From Spirosoma rigui (GTDB lineage Bacteria; Bacteroidota; Bacteroidia; Cytophagales; Spirosomataceae), in contig NZ_CP020105.1 of assembly GCF_002067135.1 (NCBI RefSeq), positions 4,712,001-4,776,000 of the forward strand: a DNA stretch of 64,000 nt. Reading direction: 5' to 3'. Numbering within the stretch: the first letter of the stretch is position 1; every line of letters begins with the position of its first letter. A program made the position numbers and the translations under genes. A model generated the notes under the pieces. It saw only the letters and a list, made by a program, of their open reading frames with translations, did no database searches and was not told the DNA's origin. Of the stretch, positions 1-9,171 are shown piece by piece.

Positions 1-3000
1 CCGGGCGTTGAATCAACATCGACCTTATCCGCGTAGCTGATTTGTGCTTTATTGATCAATGGATCGCGCGTTGTTACCCGCGCCTGAAACGTGGTACTAA
101 CCATACCCCCAGATGGTAGATTGGCGAGGCTGATGGTCAGCAGTTTGCCACTCGCCGACCAATTGGCGCCCCCCACGAAGTCAAGTCCGGCGGGTAACTG
201 ATTTTCGATTTTCAATGTCCCTGCGGTAGCGCTGCCCGCGTTATTTACCCAGAGGGTACACGTTACCAGTTCGTTGAGTGCCGGTGTACGGTTACTGAAC
301 GACATACCCAGGCTGAGATCGATCAAATCGGGTTTCATAGCGGGCTGACCACTCAACGGCTGGGGCAAGGGTTGCTGGTCCGGATTGGGCGATTCGAATA
401 GCCCATTACCCGAATCGGTGGTGCGGAAGCAGGCCATCGACGCATCATCCTCGCCATCTCCCGTGCCCGACCCGGGCTTACTATCGGGATCGGTCAGGGT
501 TGCCGTTGCGACCTGTGCCGTTAATCGATACGTACCCGGCTGGGTTGGTTTGACCTGAAACGTGGCAATCCGTTCGCCCCCCACACCCAGGCTTTCAACT
601 GTTCCCCGCAGAACCCCATCGGCATAGCTAAGTCCATCGCTGGCTACTATCTGCAGGTTAGGCGGTAGCCGGCAAACCCACTGCGCACTAACAGTACCGG
701 TATTGACTATTGTCTGTTCGTTGTACAACCGCAGTTGGACCGTAATGGGCTGGCCTGTCAACAGCGCCTGTTTGCTGATGTTCATGGACAGGTTCAGATC
801 GGCCTGAAGCGTAGGGTTGCTTTCGGCGACGGCCTGTGCATCTTTCAGCAGCAGCATCGACGTGAACGGAGCCAGCCGTACCGAGCCCGTACAGGTAATG
901 TTCTGGGCACTCCGGTACCGGTCATCCAGCAGCACGGTACTGTCACGATTCGTTGGGTTATAGACTAATTTGATGTAGTTATCCGGGTTCACGGCCGCCT
1001 TAACTACCTCCTGGAGCCGCACATTGTCGAACCAGACAGCCTGGCCGTCTTCCAGCACCTGAAAAACCAGAATAGCGTTTTTCTCTTCTACAGAAGCCGT
1101 AAGCACCATCTCGTACGACTTGCGCTGCTGACCGATCAGCAGGATCTTACGGGGCGTTACGTCCTGATACGACGCATCACGCTGTCGAAAAAAAACCTCG
1201 ACCCGTTTTGTTGCCGAAGAAGCTATGGCGTCGAACTTCAGGTAGTACGATTTGCCCTGACTGACCGCCCCGATCCCGTTGGTTGCAATGGCGTAGGAGT
1301 TGCTTTGATTGGACGACACCGGGAACGACACCCGCAAGCTTCCACCGTCGAGTTTATTGGTGTTGTCCCAATCGGTTCGACAGTTATTGTAGGGACTCCA
1401 GTTGCTCCAGCCGTCGCTGGAAGTGCCGAACGTGTTAGTCAGCAGACTGGCCCCCGTTGATGTTATGGTGTAGTCGTTGAAGGTAAGGGGACAGTTCGAT
1501 GAGTTCGGGTCTTTCGCGAACTTGGTCTGCCACTCCCCCAGCGACAGATCGGCCCCAATAGTCGACCCGTCGCGGTAAACGGCCCTGATCTTGAAGATGT
1601 CCTCGAACGGCCGGATGTAATAGTTGTTATCGAACGTTCCGTAGTCGGGCAGGTCTTTGTTTTCGGACTCGTATTTGGCCACGAACTGATTGGGCAGGCG
1701 ACTCGCCAGTACGTTCCCCTGAACGGTATTGCTGCGGGGCAGGCAAAGGCCGTGGTTATCGGTCAGGGCCAGCTGCCCTTCGCCGTTGTTGTAACTCACA
1801 TTTCCGGCAACGATAACATTGGTTGTCGAGTGCAGGAAAATGCCCAGTCCGGAACAGTTAAAAATGGTATTGCCGCGCGCTTCGGCATTCTGCGAACAGT
1901 CGTCAAAGTAGATACCGTGAGCCGCTGTATATGCGGTACCGGGAGTACCTTCTGTGGGGCCGATTCCATTATAAATGATATTCGACAGCAGGTGAATATC
2001 AGTCATCGCTTTCTTGTTGCCGTTCCACGTATAGAGGCCACCGCCATCACTTTTGGCCACGCAAAAATTGGCGATAACATTGTTTCGGATGGTTGTCCCG
2101 TTCGTGTAGGAAACAGCGTTGTACCCGATGCTATCAATCCGGTTGTTCTCGATCAGCATCGCCTGTTCAACGTAGGTCTGAATGCCGTTGCCCTGCCCGT
2201 CATCATTTTTACTACGGCCCGGCGTCACCCCTACCTTCCGTAACACGTTATTGCGGACGGTCACATTCGGGTAGGCCGCAATCCACAGCCCATTGTTATT
2301 AATGTTTTCAATAAGGCTGTTCTCGATCACTACGTTTTGTCCGGAACCCGTGATGGCTATACCGTCTTCACCAGCGTTGGTAATGGCCAGGTTGGAGAAG
2401 CGTATATTAGAACCGTTCAGAACGAACAGATTCGTACCAAGTGCCTGCGCTATCGTGAGGTTAGCTAGCTGCACATGGTGCACATTCGACAAGCTACAGG
2501 CTTTGTCGGATATGGTCGCCGTAATCAACTGATTGTTGGGGTTTGAGCTGGCGCTGTAGAGCCGAATGACTTTCGTGGCCGGATCGTATGCCCACTCGCC
2601 CTCCTGGTCGAGCGCAGCCGGGTGGTTCTGAACAAAATATCCCCAGCCATCCTGAATACCGTACCCCGAATTAGGACTGGCCACGTTAAGCTGACTGCCC
2701 GACTGACTGATAAACGCGTACCGATTGGTTATCCATTGCGTTGACCGAAGCACCACTTCGGCCCCTTTCCAACTGGTGTTCAGATCGATGGGTATGGCCT
2801 GGCGGGAGGTTATTTGTGTACTCCCCTGGTGTGACTGAATGGTTAGGTATCCTTTGTTCGTATCCGACGCATTCGGGTACCGGCCCAGCGGCAGGGCTCT
2901 GTCATTCCCGTATAAACCGGTTACCCGGGTGCCGCAGCGCTCGCAGGAGGCCTGCCAGCTATTGGTACCGATCTGGGTCCAACCCGTTACGGGTATTGAC

Positions 3001-3323
3001 CCGGCCAAAACAGGGTTGGTTCCGTTTCCGTACGCATCGAAAACAATAGGCTGGCTATCCGTTCCAGCGTACTGGATCGTTAACTCCCCCCGAAATGTGT
3101 CGCCCCGGCGCAACAGCACCCGGTCGCCCGGCTGCAGCACAAGCTTGTTGATTTGCGCTATACTTTTGATTGGCCGGTCGACTGAGCGCCCCGTGTTGCT
3201 ATCGTCGCCGTTGGCGGCTGCATAATACGTTGTTTGACCATTGGCAGTTAATCCGCTGATCCACAGCCCACAAGTCAGCAAATAATAAAATAGCTTCTGT
3301 AACGGTAGGGTATATCGATTCAC
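1..3323 (-). CDS. Large secreted parallel beta-helix / DUF11-type surface protein (3' end outside window)
   Basis: The frame is open from a GTG at 3323 to the left edge (about 1107 codons seen); a stop lies in frame upstream and there is no ATG, so GTG is the best start. The N-terminus is a signal peptide (hydrophobic LFYYLLTCGLWISG, ending near NGQ). After YYAAANGDDSNTG, typical of secreted right-handed beta-helix proteins, residues about 30-560 show repeated parallel beta-helix rungs (for example FSNLAITNAGEDGIAITG and VIENSLIENINNNGLWI). Residues about 600-775 look like a CBM/jelly-roll module (WFDNVRLQEV). The remainder resembles DUF11/CARDB repeats (LWVNNAGSATAG, IENQLPAGLDFVGG). Probably a cell-surface or secreted polysaccharide-binding or -cleaving protein. 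No catalytic residues could be assigned, and any type IX sorting domain would lie outside the window. Confidence 0.85.
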   Translation of the reverse strand, partial: MNRYTLPLQKLFYYLLTCGLWISGLTANGQTTYYAAANGDDSNTGRSVDRPIKSIAQINKLVLQPGDRVLLRRGDTFRGELTIQYAGTDSQPIVFDAYGNGTNPVLAGSIPVTGWTQIGTNSWQASCERCGTRVTGLYGNDRALPLGRYPNASDTNKGYLTIQSHQGSTQITSRQAIPIDLNTSWKGAEVVLRSTQWITNRYAFISQSGSQLNVASPNSGYGIQDGWGYFVQNHPAALDQEGEWAYDPATKVIRLYSASSNPNNQLITATISDKACSLSNVHHVQLANLTIAQALGTNLFVLNGSNIRFSNLAITNAGEDGIAITGSGQNVVIENSLIENINNNGLWIAAYPNVTVRNNVLRKVGVTPGRSKNDDGQGNGIQTYVEQAMLIENNRIDSIGYNAVSYTNGTTIRNNVIANFCVAKSDGGGLYTWNGNKKAMTDIHLLSNIIYNGIGPTEGTPGTAYTAAHGIYFDDCSQNAEARGNTIFNCSGLGIFLHSTTNVIVAGNVSYNNGEGQLALTDNHGLCLPRSNTVQGNVLASRLPNQFVAKYESENKDLPDYGTFDNNYYIRPFEDIFKIRAVYRDGSTIGADLSLGEWQTKFAKDPNSSNCPLTFNDYTITSTGASLLTNTFGTSSDGWSNWSPYNNCRTDWDNTNKLDGGSLRVSFPVSSNQSNSYAIATNGIGAVSQGKSYYLKFDAIASSATKRVEVFFRQRDASYQDVTPRKILLIGQQRKSYEMVLTASVEEKNAILVFQVLEDGQAVWFDNVRLQEVVKAAVNPDNYIKLVYNPTNRDSTVLLDDRYRSAQNITCTGSVRLAPFTSMLLLKDAQAVAESNPTLQADLNLSMNISKQALLTGQPITVQLRLYNEQTIVNTGTVSAQWVCRLPPNLQIVASDGLSYADGVLRGTVESLGVGGERIATFQVKPTQPGTYRLTAQVATATLTDPDSKPGSGTGDGEDDASMACFRTTDSGNGLFESPNPDQQPLPQPLSGQPAMKPDLIDLSLGMSFSNRTPALNELVTCTLWVNNAGSATAGTLKIENQLPAGLDFVGGANWSASGKLLTISLANLPSGGMVSTTFQARVTTRDPLINKAQISYADKVDVDSTP

Positions 3324-3983
3324 TCTGGTATAACTAGTATATGTATAAAATTATATATGTCATTAGCGAGCAATAATCATGCCTTATGATAACTTTTTAT
3401 TTATGTATTTTATTAATAGTATACTTAACTGGTGTACTAGTCAGCAGACACACTGGCTGGACATCGTTACTGGTAACCCCGCTCCCGGTCTAATTTTCGT
3501 CGGCACACTGACTGGATAGCGCTGGCGAACAACAGTCGCTGTAGGTGTCGATTTCTGTATGCTTTGATCGGCTTAAGGTGCCGTACAATAGATTGGCACA
3601 CCGAGAAGGAGTTATTGTATGACGTGGAATTTCTTTAAATAATACCGGGTTTTTTCCTGATAGTCCAACAAATTAATACACTAACATTTCTTAATAATTA
3701 CTTGAGCGTTACAGTCAGTATAATACGCTAATTAAAGCCGGGCTCCCCGTAGAAACCACCGTTTATTCTGTCTGTAACCGGCCCTCAGTTTATGACTAGT
3801 TTTGGTTAAGCACCCAAAAAAATAGGTACCACCGGGTTACGCGTGTACATAACCACGCCTGTCCCTGCTTATCCCGAGCTAGCCCAGCGGCTCCGCATAC
3901 TGTACAGATCACCTCATAAATTACTGACTACCTATTAGTTATTACGTACCTTTCAAATCTATTCTATCCGCCCGTTACCATTT
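3324..3983. other. AT-rich intergenic region between divergent genes
   Basis: About 660 bases separate two divergently transcribed genes. The part next to the beta-helix gene is strongly AT-rich (runs of TATA and ATTTA). I see no credible ORF, tRNA or strong hairpin. It probably holds the promoters of both neighbours, but no perfect TAnnTTTG box is visible; TACCTTTC about 40 bases before the 3984 start is one mismatch away. Confidence 0.5.
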
Positions 3984-5597
3984 ATGATTGTCACGTCTAC
4001 GCTTCTGGTTGTCGTATCAGCCGGCATAATCCTTGCCCTTTTCACGAACCGTTCTTCCCCAACAGTTACTTTTTTAAAACAGGTAAACCCAGGCTGGATT
4101 TTCAGTGGTCAGCTCACTTTCGTCTTCCTCAGCCAGTTCACCCGGATCCGCGATCAAGAGTATAATGTGGACGAGAGCACGTGGATTGCCGATGCGCTCG
4201 CCGTTAACGTTGATACTGATTTTTTTGCCGCTCTGCTCACGCACACGACAGCACGACCCATAACGGTATTACCCCTGCTGGTGCTTGATTGGCTGGGATT
4301 GCCAATTTCATTCTACACCATAAAAGTCATCAGCCTGGTTTGTATTGTCTTGGCCCTTGCGTTCACTTTTCTTGCCCTGCGAAACCTGCTTACCAACCAA
4401 CTGGCGCTGCTTTGTTTACTACCCCTCACGGCGTTTTACACCGTCATAACATTTGACGATTTCATCGCCTATAATTCTGAATTGGTATGCAACGTCTTCA
4501 TCGCGGCAGCCCTATGGCTATTTAGTCTGGTGCAAAGGCGACAGGAGACGTATTGGCAGGGGGTAGTAATCGGGCTTTCGCTGGGTCTTATTCCCTTTGC
4601 CAAATTTCAGGCCATTCCCGGCGCGCTGATCATTGTATTCTTCTGCTTGTATGAATGGTATCGTCAAAATCGTCTGGCGCCTGCTTTTCTTTTTATGGTG
4701 GCTGGCCTGATGCCCATTATGGTAGCCGTCGTGTACTGCCTGTACACCGACCAGTTGACGGTACTGATTCGCAATTACTTTTTATACTACGTCAACTATT
4801 CCTATCAGTACAGTGCCAAACCTTTTCTGGAACGTTTGTCGCCCCGGGATATCCTCTGGTACTACCGGAAACAGTACACATTTGCGGCCTACTGGTTTGG
4901 CCTTGTTGCGGTTATGGCCGTTTTGGTCTGGCGGAGCCGACAACGTGGTAGGCTAGCCGGATCATCACTCTTTTGGTTGTCCATTATCCTCTGGCTCGTC
5001 AGTATTTACGAGACGATTCAGGCGGGCACAAACTACGAGCACTACCTGAACCTGGTTCTTATACCCCATATATTCCTGGCTGCCGCCTTGCTAAAACCGG
5101 AACAGACAACGCAGCTGAGCCCGGGATTTCTGCGCTTACCTGCCTACGCATACGCAGGTACTTCTCTTTTGATCATTTGCTTTGTTCACACAAAAGCCTT
5201 CGGGCGGGGCTACAATCCACCCCTCCCTTACGATTCGGAGGTTGTCGCTGTAATCAAGCGGGAATGCAGCTCGACTGACCGTATCTCTATTTGGGGTTGG
5301 GCCGACCGATATTACGTATGGAGCGGAATTGCACCCGGCAGTCGATACGCCAATAGTGTATTCCAAATGAAAGCAAATACCCAGCAAGCGTATTACCTTG
5401 ATCAATACGTAGCGGACTTAACTAAAAATAAACCCCGGCTATTCATTGACTCCGTAGCCCCTGAACAGTTCACCTACGATGACAGTCAGCGGTACGGTCA
5501 TACCCGGTTCAGCCTCGTTGACAATATCATCAGTACCAGGTACCGCCAGATCTACCAACGTGGGGGCTTACGGATCTACAGGCTTATTACAGAGTAA
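3984..5597 (+). CDS. GT-C fold membrane glycosyltransferase (ArnT/PMT-like, GT39-related)
   Basis: A 537-residue polytopic membrane protein with about eleven hydrophobic segments and a short soluble C-terminus. After the first membrane segments it has an acidic loop, YNVDESTWIADALAV, matching the position of the Asp/Glu pair that GT-C enzymes use in the first extracytoplasmic loop to bind a polyprenyl-phosphate sugar. The C-terminal soluble part (ISIWGWADRYYVWSG) resembles that of bacterial 'glycosyltransferase family 39' proteins. The likely role is transfer of a lipid-linked sugar to a cell-envelope acceptor; donor and acceptor cannot be told from sequence. It stands alone, with the divergent surface protein to the left. 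Confidence 0.7.
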   Translation: MIVTSTLLVVVSAGIILALFTNRSSPTVTFLKQVNPGWIFSGQLTFVFLSQFTRIRDQEYNVDESTWIADALAVNVDTDFFAALLTHTTARPITVLPLLVLDWLGLPISFYTIKVISLVCIVLALAFTFLALRNLLTNQLALLCLLPLTAFYTVITFDDFIAYNSELVCNVFIAAALWLFSLVQRRQETYWQGVVIGLSLGLIPFAKFQAIPGALIIVFFCLYEWYRQNRLAPAFLFMVAGLMPIMVAVVYCLYTDQLTVLIRNYFLYYVNYSYQYSAKPFLERLSPRDILWYYRKQYTFAAYWFGLVAVMAVLVWRSRQRGRLAGSSLFWLSIILWLVSIYETIQAGTNYEHYLNLVLIPHIFLAAALLKPEQTTQLSPGFLRLPAYAYAGTSLLIICFVHTKAFGRGYNPPLPYDSEVVAVIKRECSSTDRISIWGWADRYYVWSGIAPGSRYANSVFQMKANTQQAYYLDQYVADLTKNKPRLFIDSVAPEQFTYDDSQRYGHTRFSLVDNIISTRYRQIYQRGGLRIYRLITE

Positions 5598-5712
5598 GTT
5601 GCCCGATACGTTGCTCCATCTTTTATGGACCAGTAAGCCTGAGGTAGACTGCTGAAGCCGCCAACCGGGACCTGCAACCATAGCAGATTAAATTCATTCT
5701 TAGCTATTTTAT

Positions 5713-5720
5713 TAACTTTG
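5713..5720 (+). promoter_or_regulatory. Candidate -7 box TAACTTTG
   Basis: TAACTTTG matches the Bacteroidota -7 consensus TAnnTTTG and lies in AT-rich DNA about 110 bases before the gene at 5832. No TTG element is present at the expected distance, so only half of the promoter is supported. Confidence 0.35.
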
Positions 5721-5831
5721 TAGTTAATAAACTATAGAAAATATTGACAATTAACCATCTTTACATAATTTTATGCGCCTGCTACAGGATATGAGTATAT
5801 ACGCATGACAAATTAGTTAGATATACATAAT

Positions 5832-6326
5832 ATGAATAGTTTACGATTTGACCGAGCAGTATCGGCGCTTGTGAAAGGCTATTTGAATCATACATTGATA
5901 GCCGGTTCTTCTACGGGTTGTGCCTGTGCCAACATTGTAGCCGAAACCCTACAGATCAAGCTCACCTACAACAGCAAGCATGCACGTTGCGACGCCGAGT
6001 CGAGCGTAACGGAGTGGTATAGTACTGTTTTCCAATACAGAAACGGCCTGATGCCCAGTCTATCTGCTTCACCAGGCATGGATCAAATCAATAGAACAGG
6101 CTATACAGTAACGGAATTTGCCCGTATTGAGCAAGCCTTTGAAGAGAACACGACCATCCCTTGTGCTACTTATGCAAATCACTCGATAGGTGCTGTCGAT
6201 GCCGACCAGTATGCCGGTTTGCTAGCCGTTGTTAAGGTGTTGCACGACCTGGAAGGTATCGCGTTCGCTGGTTCACTTGCCAACCTGCCCTCCCCTCTTC
6301 CAATGAGTGCTCCACACAGCGCATAG
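5832..6326 (+). CDS. Hypothetical protein of 164 residues
   Basis: The protein starts MNSLRFDRAVSALVKGYLN and contains a Cys-rich stretch (STGCACANIVAETL), then a segment around GYTVTEFARIEQAFEENTTI and a C-terminal helix with LLAVVKVLHDLEGI. I recall small uncharacterised Cytophagales proteins with the same pattern (N-terminal FDRAVSALVKGY, a Cys-containing helix, then Y(T/S)VxExxxIExAFE), but cannot name a domain. There is no signal peptide or membrane segment. It is preceded by AT-rich DNA and followed by the convergent mnmE. Function unknown. Confidence 0.6.
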   Translation: MNSLRFDRAVSALVKGYLNHTLIAGSSTGCACANIVAETLQIKLTYNSKHARCDAESSVTEWYSTVFQYRNGLMPSLSASPGMDQINRTGYTVTEFARIEQAFEENTTIPCATYANHSIGAVDADQYAGLLAVVKVLHDLEGIAFAGSLANLPSPLPMSAPHSA

Positions 6327-6453
6327 TGCAGTCTCCATACACTACTGATAAGTGCAGTAAACCCAGTTCGGCTCGTCAATACATATGCAGCCTGACAAGC
6401 CCGACTCCAACCACCTGATTACCCGGCTACAGATAAAGGCTTATTTCGCCCCT

Positions 6454-7836
6454 TCACTTTCCGATGCAGAACTTACTGAAAATGGATTCCAGCAGGTCAT
6501 CGGTTGTAATTTCTCCGGTCAGTTCGCCCAGGTGCTGTAGGGCAACGCGGAGGTCCATAGCCAGCCAGTCCGGGGTAGCTCCCCCATCCAGGCCAGACAG
6601 AGCGCGAGCTAGGGCATCGTCGGTGCCGGTGAGGTGTTCGTAGTGGCGGGCGTTGGTCACGACGGCACTACCCGTCTGTACAGCCGCATCGGTACGGACA
6701 CGGGATGACAGCGCCGTTTTCAGCGCGTCCAAATTCGTTTGTTTCGCGGCCGATATCCAGATGACACGTTCACCGGCAACTGCTTCCAGTTCCTGCCGTC
6801 GGGACTCGTCAATAACATCCGCTTTGTTTCCAACCAACAGGTAGGGCTTCCCCGATTCACGCACTTCACGTACGGCCTCCTGCAAATCCGCGGGCGATAC
6901 GTTCCAGCCATCGAACAGGTACACGACCAGGGCAGCATCGCGCATTTTTTGCTGCGTCCGTTCGATGCCAATGGCTTCAATTGTATCGATCGCTTCCCGC
7001 AGACCCGCCGTATCGATCAGGCGGAAGCGAATACCATCAATGAATAACTCGTCTTCGATTACGTCACGGGTGGTACCGGGAATGTCGGAAACAATGGCTT
7101 TTTCCTCGTTCAGCAGGGCATTCAGGAGTGTCGATTTCCCCGCGTTGGGCTTGCCCACGATAACCGTGGGCACCCCGTTCTTGATCACATTACCAACGGA
7201 GAAGGAGTCAATCAGCGGATGTAACACCCGGCGAATGTCCAGCATGAGTTGACGAAGCTGGTCGCGGTGGGCAAATTCTACATCTTCTTCGCCAAAATCG
7301 AGTTCCAGCTCCACCAGCGCCACGAAGTCGATCAGTTGCTGCCGGAGCGTTTTTAGCTGCTTCGAGAAACCACCCCGCAGTTGGGTAAGCGCAGCGCGGT
7401 GGCTGGCATCAGAATCAGACGCGATCAGGTCGGCAACAGCTTCGGCCTGGACCAGATCGAACTGGCCGTTCAGAAACGCCCGCTGGGTGAATTCACCGGG
7501 CCGCGCCAGCCGAACACCTTCCCGGGTGAGCCGATGTAAGATCTGCTGAATAATAAACTCGGACCCGTGGCAGGAAATTTCGACAGTATCCTCTTTGGTA
7601 AAGGATTTGGGGGCGCGAAACACCGTAACCAGCACCTCATCGATAACACCGTCCTGCTGATTCCGCAACGTACCGAAATGAGCGGTGTGCGATTCCTGCT
7701 TGGTGAGGTCTTTACCGCGGAAAAACCGGTTCGTGATCTCAATAGCGCCCTGACCTGATACACGGAGAACGGCAATGGCCCCAATACCCGGTGCAGTGGC
7801 CAGGGCAGCAATGGGATCTAACTGAAGTATAGTCAT
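6454..7836 (-). CDS. mnmE: tRNA modification GTPase MnmE (TrmE)
   Basis: MnmE with MnmG places the carboxymethylaminomethyl group on the wobble uridine (U34) of certain tRNAs. The 460-residue length is normal. An N-terminal tetrahydrofolate-binding domain (APGIGAIAVLRVSG; CHGSEFIIQQIL; RPGEFTQRAFLNGQFDL) is followed by a helical domain into which the GTPase domain is inserted: P-loop GKPNAGKST, DIPGTTRDVIED, DTAGLRE, NKAD and a SAA(K) motif. It ends with the diagnostic FCIGK, whose Cys is conserved in the family. The ATG at 7836 gives a standard N-terminus. No mnmG is nearby. Confidence 0.97.
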   Translation of the reverse strand: MTILQLDPIAALATAPGIGAIAVLRVSGQGAIEITNRFFRGKDLTKQESHTAHFGTLRNQQDGVIDEVLVTVFRAPKSFTKEDTVEISCHGSEFIIQQILHRLTREGVRLARPGEFTQRAFLNGQFDLVQAEAVADLIASDSDASHRAALTQLRGGFSKQLKTLRQQLIDFVALVELELDFGEEDVEFAHRDQLRQLMLDIRRVLHPLIDSFSVGNVIKNGVPTVIVGKPNAGKSTLLNALLNEEKAIVSDIPGTTRDVIEDELFIDGIRFRLIDTAGLREAIDTIEAIGIERTQQKMRDAALVVYLFDGWNVSPADLQEAVREVRESGKPYLLVGNKADVIDESRRQELEAVAGERVIWISAAKQTNLDALKTALSSRVRTDAAVQTGSAVVTNARHYEHLTGTDDALARALSGLDGGATPDWLAMDLRVALQHLGELTGEITTDDLLESIFSKFCIGK

Positions 7837-7934
7837 CTATAGAAGTGATTCGCGGTACACCGGCTACCTCATTCTCCAGCTGGCGGGCGTCTGTCTCCCG
7901 CTTTTACCGCGACGAACGAAGCGTGTCCCGCGTC

Positions 7935-9023
7935 TCAACGAGGGAATGTATTCGGAAATATTGGCAGGCGACTGACGAGATTCACGATCCGCTTTTCAAC
8001 CGGCACAGCCGGTATCCCTAGTGTATCGGCATAGTCATCGCCGAGGAAGAAACGCATTTGAGCGGCTGCGAGGTTCCGGGCAGCCTCCGGACGGTCGCCG
8101 GAAATACCTACGACCGACGCAATGGCATTAAGGAGGGATCGGGTAAGGCCCATTCCCGCTTCGGATGTAGTAAACTGCCGCCGGGCAATAGACCGGTCCA
8201 GTTGATAAGCCTCGCGCAGGTTAGCGGGCAACAACTCATCCGCAACGCCATTGATGTGGGCAATGACATTGATATGGTGCAAATAGTCTTCTTCCTCCCT
8301 CTCGGTCGCCGACCCATCGCCTTCCAGCCGCCGTAGCCCACGCAGCACAACGTAGGAAAACGCGAGGTTTGTACCGGCCATATCTTCCTGGTTGACGGGG
8401 TAGCCCCAATCCATATTCCACCGCCCCGAATGCAGCGCAAACCAGCGGGCACCAGCATGGATCAGTCGAATTTTAAGGGTTCGGGAAATAGCCAGGGGGA
8501 GACCTGTGTTCTCGATCCCGGCCCCTCCCTTGGGTTGGTCCGCCGTTGCGGCAGGGGCCGGGGGCAAAGCAACCCACTCCTTCGGGTTATTAACTCCGTA
8601 GACCCATTCGCCCGTTTCCTGCAATCGGCGGGTAGTATCGTTTTTAATTCGTTCTGTAAGCCACAACACCTGAGCACCGTTGGCACCCAGGTAACAATAG
8701 GGCAGCGAAAAGCAACCCAGTGTCAGACCAATCTTTCCAGCGTATTTTTTAAAAAAAGCCATCCCCCGTGCCATGCGCTGCTCATCGGCCCAGTCGGGTA
8801 AGTTGCCGTAATCGGCAAAAAATGCCCGAACGGATTCAGGCTGATTTTCCAGCGAGAAATCAGCCGTGTCGGCCAGCCAGGTCATCATCGCCCGCAAGCT
8901 GGCGGGTCCACCCGCTTCCGTAACGGCCGTAACAACCGCGTCGGCAGGTGCGTCGCCCTGCTGGCGGTACCGGTTTAGCAGTTCGTCAGAAAACAGACGG
9001 GAAGATTTCAGGAGCGTTGGCAT
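7935..9023 (-). CDS. Oxygenase MpaB / DUF2236 family protein
   Basis: A 362-residue protein starting MPTLLKSSRLFSDELLNRY at the ATG at 9023; the frame remains open further upstream, but that stretch overlaps the 3' end of the next gene and has no protein-like character. The core (FFADYGNLPDWADEQRMARG, GLTLGCFSLPYCYLGANG, IRLIHAGARWFAL, then an NMDWGYPVNQEDMAGT segment) matches the DUF2236/MpaB family, related to latex-clearing haem oxygenases; the conserved His in IHAGAR is present. The substrate is unknown. Residues about 151-169 (ALPPAPAATADQPKGGAG) form a Pro/Ala/Gly insertion encoded by a 44-bp repeat that is also found in adenine deaminase (see 8522-8565). Confidence 0.85.
   Translation of the reverse strand: MPTLLKSSRLFSDELLNRYRQQGDAPADAVVTAVTEAGGPASLRAMMTWLADTADFSLENQPESVRAFFADYGNLPDWADEQRMARGMAFFKKYAGKIGLTLGCFSLPYCYLGANGAQVLWLTERIKNDTTRRLQETGEWVYGVNNPKEWVALPPAPAATADQPKGGAGIENTGLPLAISRTLKIRLIHAGARWFALHSGRWNMDWGYPVNQEDMAGTNLAFSYVVLRGLRRLEGDGSATEREEEDYLHHINVIAHINGVADELLPANLREAYQLDRSIARRQFTTSEAGMGLTRSLLNAIASVVGISGDRPEAARNLAAAQMRFFLGDDYADTLGIPAVPVEKRIVNLVSRLPIFPNTFPR
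8522..8565 (+). repeat. 44-bp GC-rich dispersed repeat, copy A, inside the MpaB-family gene
   Basis: The core 8537-8565 begins GGTCCGCCGTTGCGG and ends GGGGCCGGGGGC. It is identical at 28 of 29 positions to 51596-51624 inside adenine deaminase; over 44 bp the two agree at about 38 positions. Both copies lie in the same orientation on the + strand, but this host gene is on the minus strand, so the element is translated in the opposite sense. The C-rich and G-rich ends (CCCCTCCC / GGGGGC) can pair as a hairpin, as in REP-like elements. Confidence 0.8.
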
Positions 9024-9171
9024 CAGCGTGGGGTTGTGTGCCGATAACGCGGGGTGGAGGGAATTGGTTTGTACGGTGGGGCGTCTACTGCTACGGTAGC
9101 CAGTTGGCGGCTTCGCTGAATACCGGATCGGGACGGACCGGTCCCAGTGCGGCCGCCCTACAGGAACGGCT

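Noticed and set aside
6384-6540. Short + strand frame beginning MQPDKPDSNHLITRL near the mnmE 3' end
   Set aside because: More than half overlaps mnmE in antisense and the non-overlapping part is only about 24 codons.
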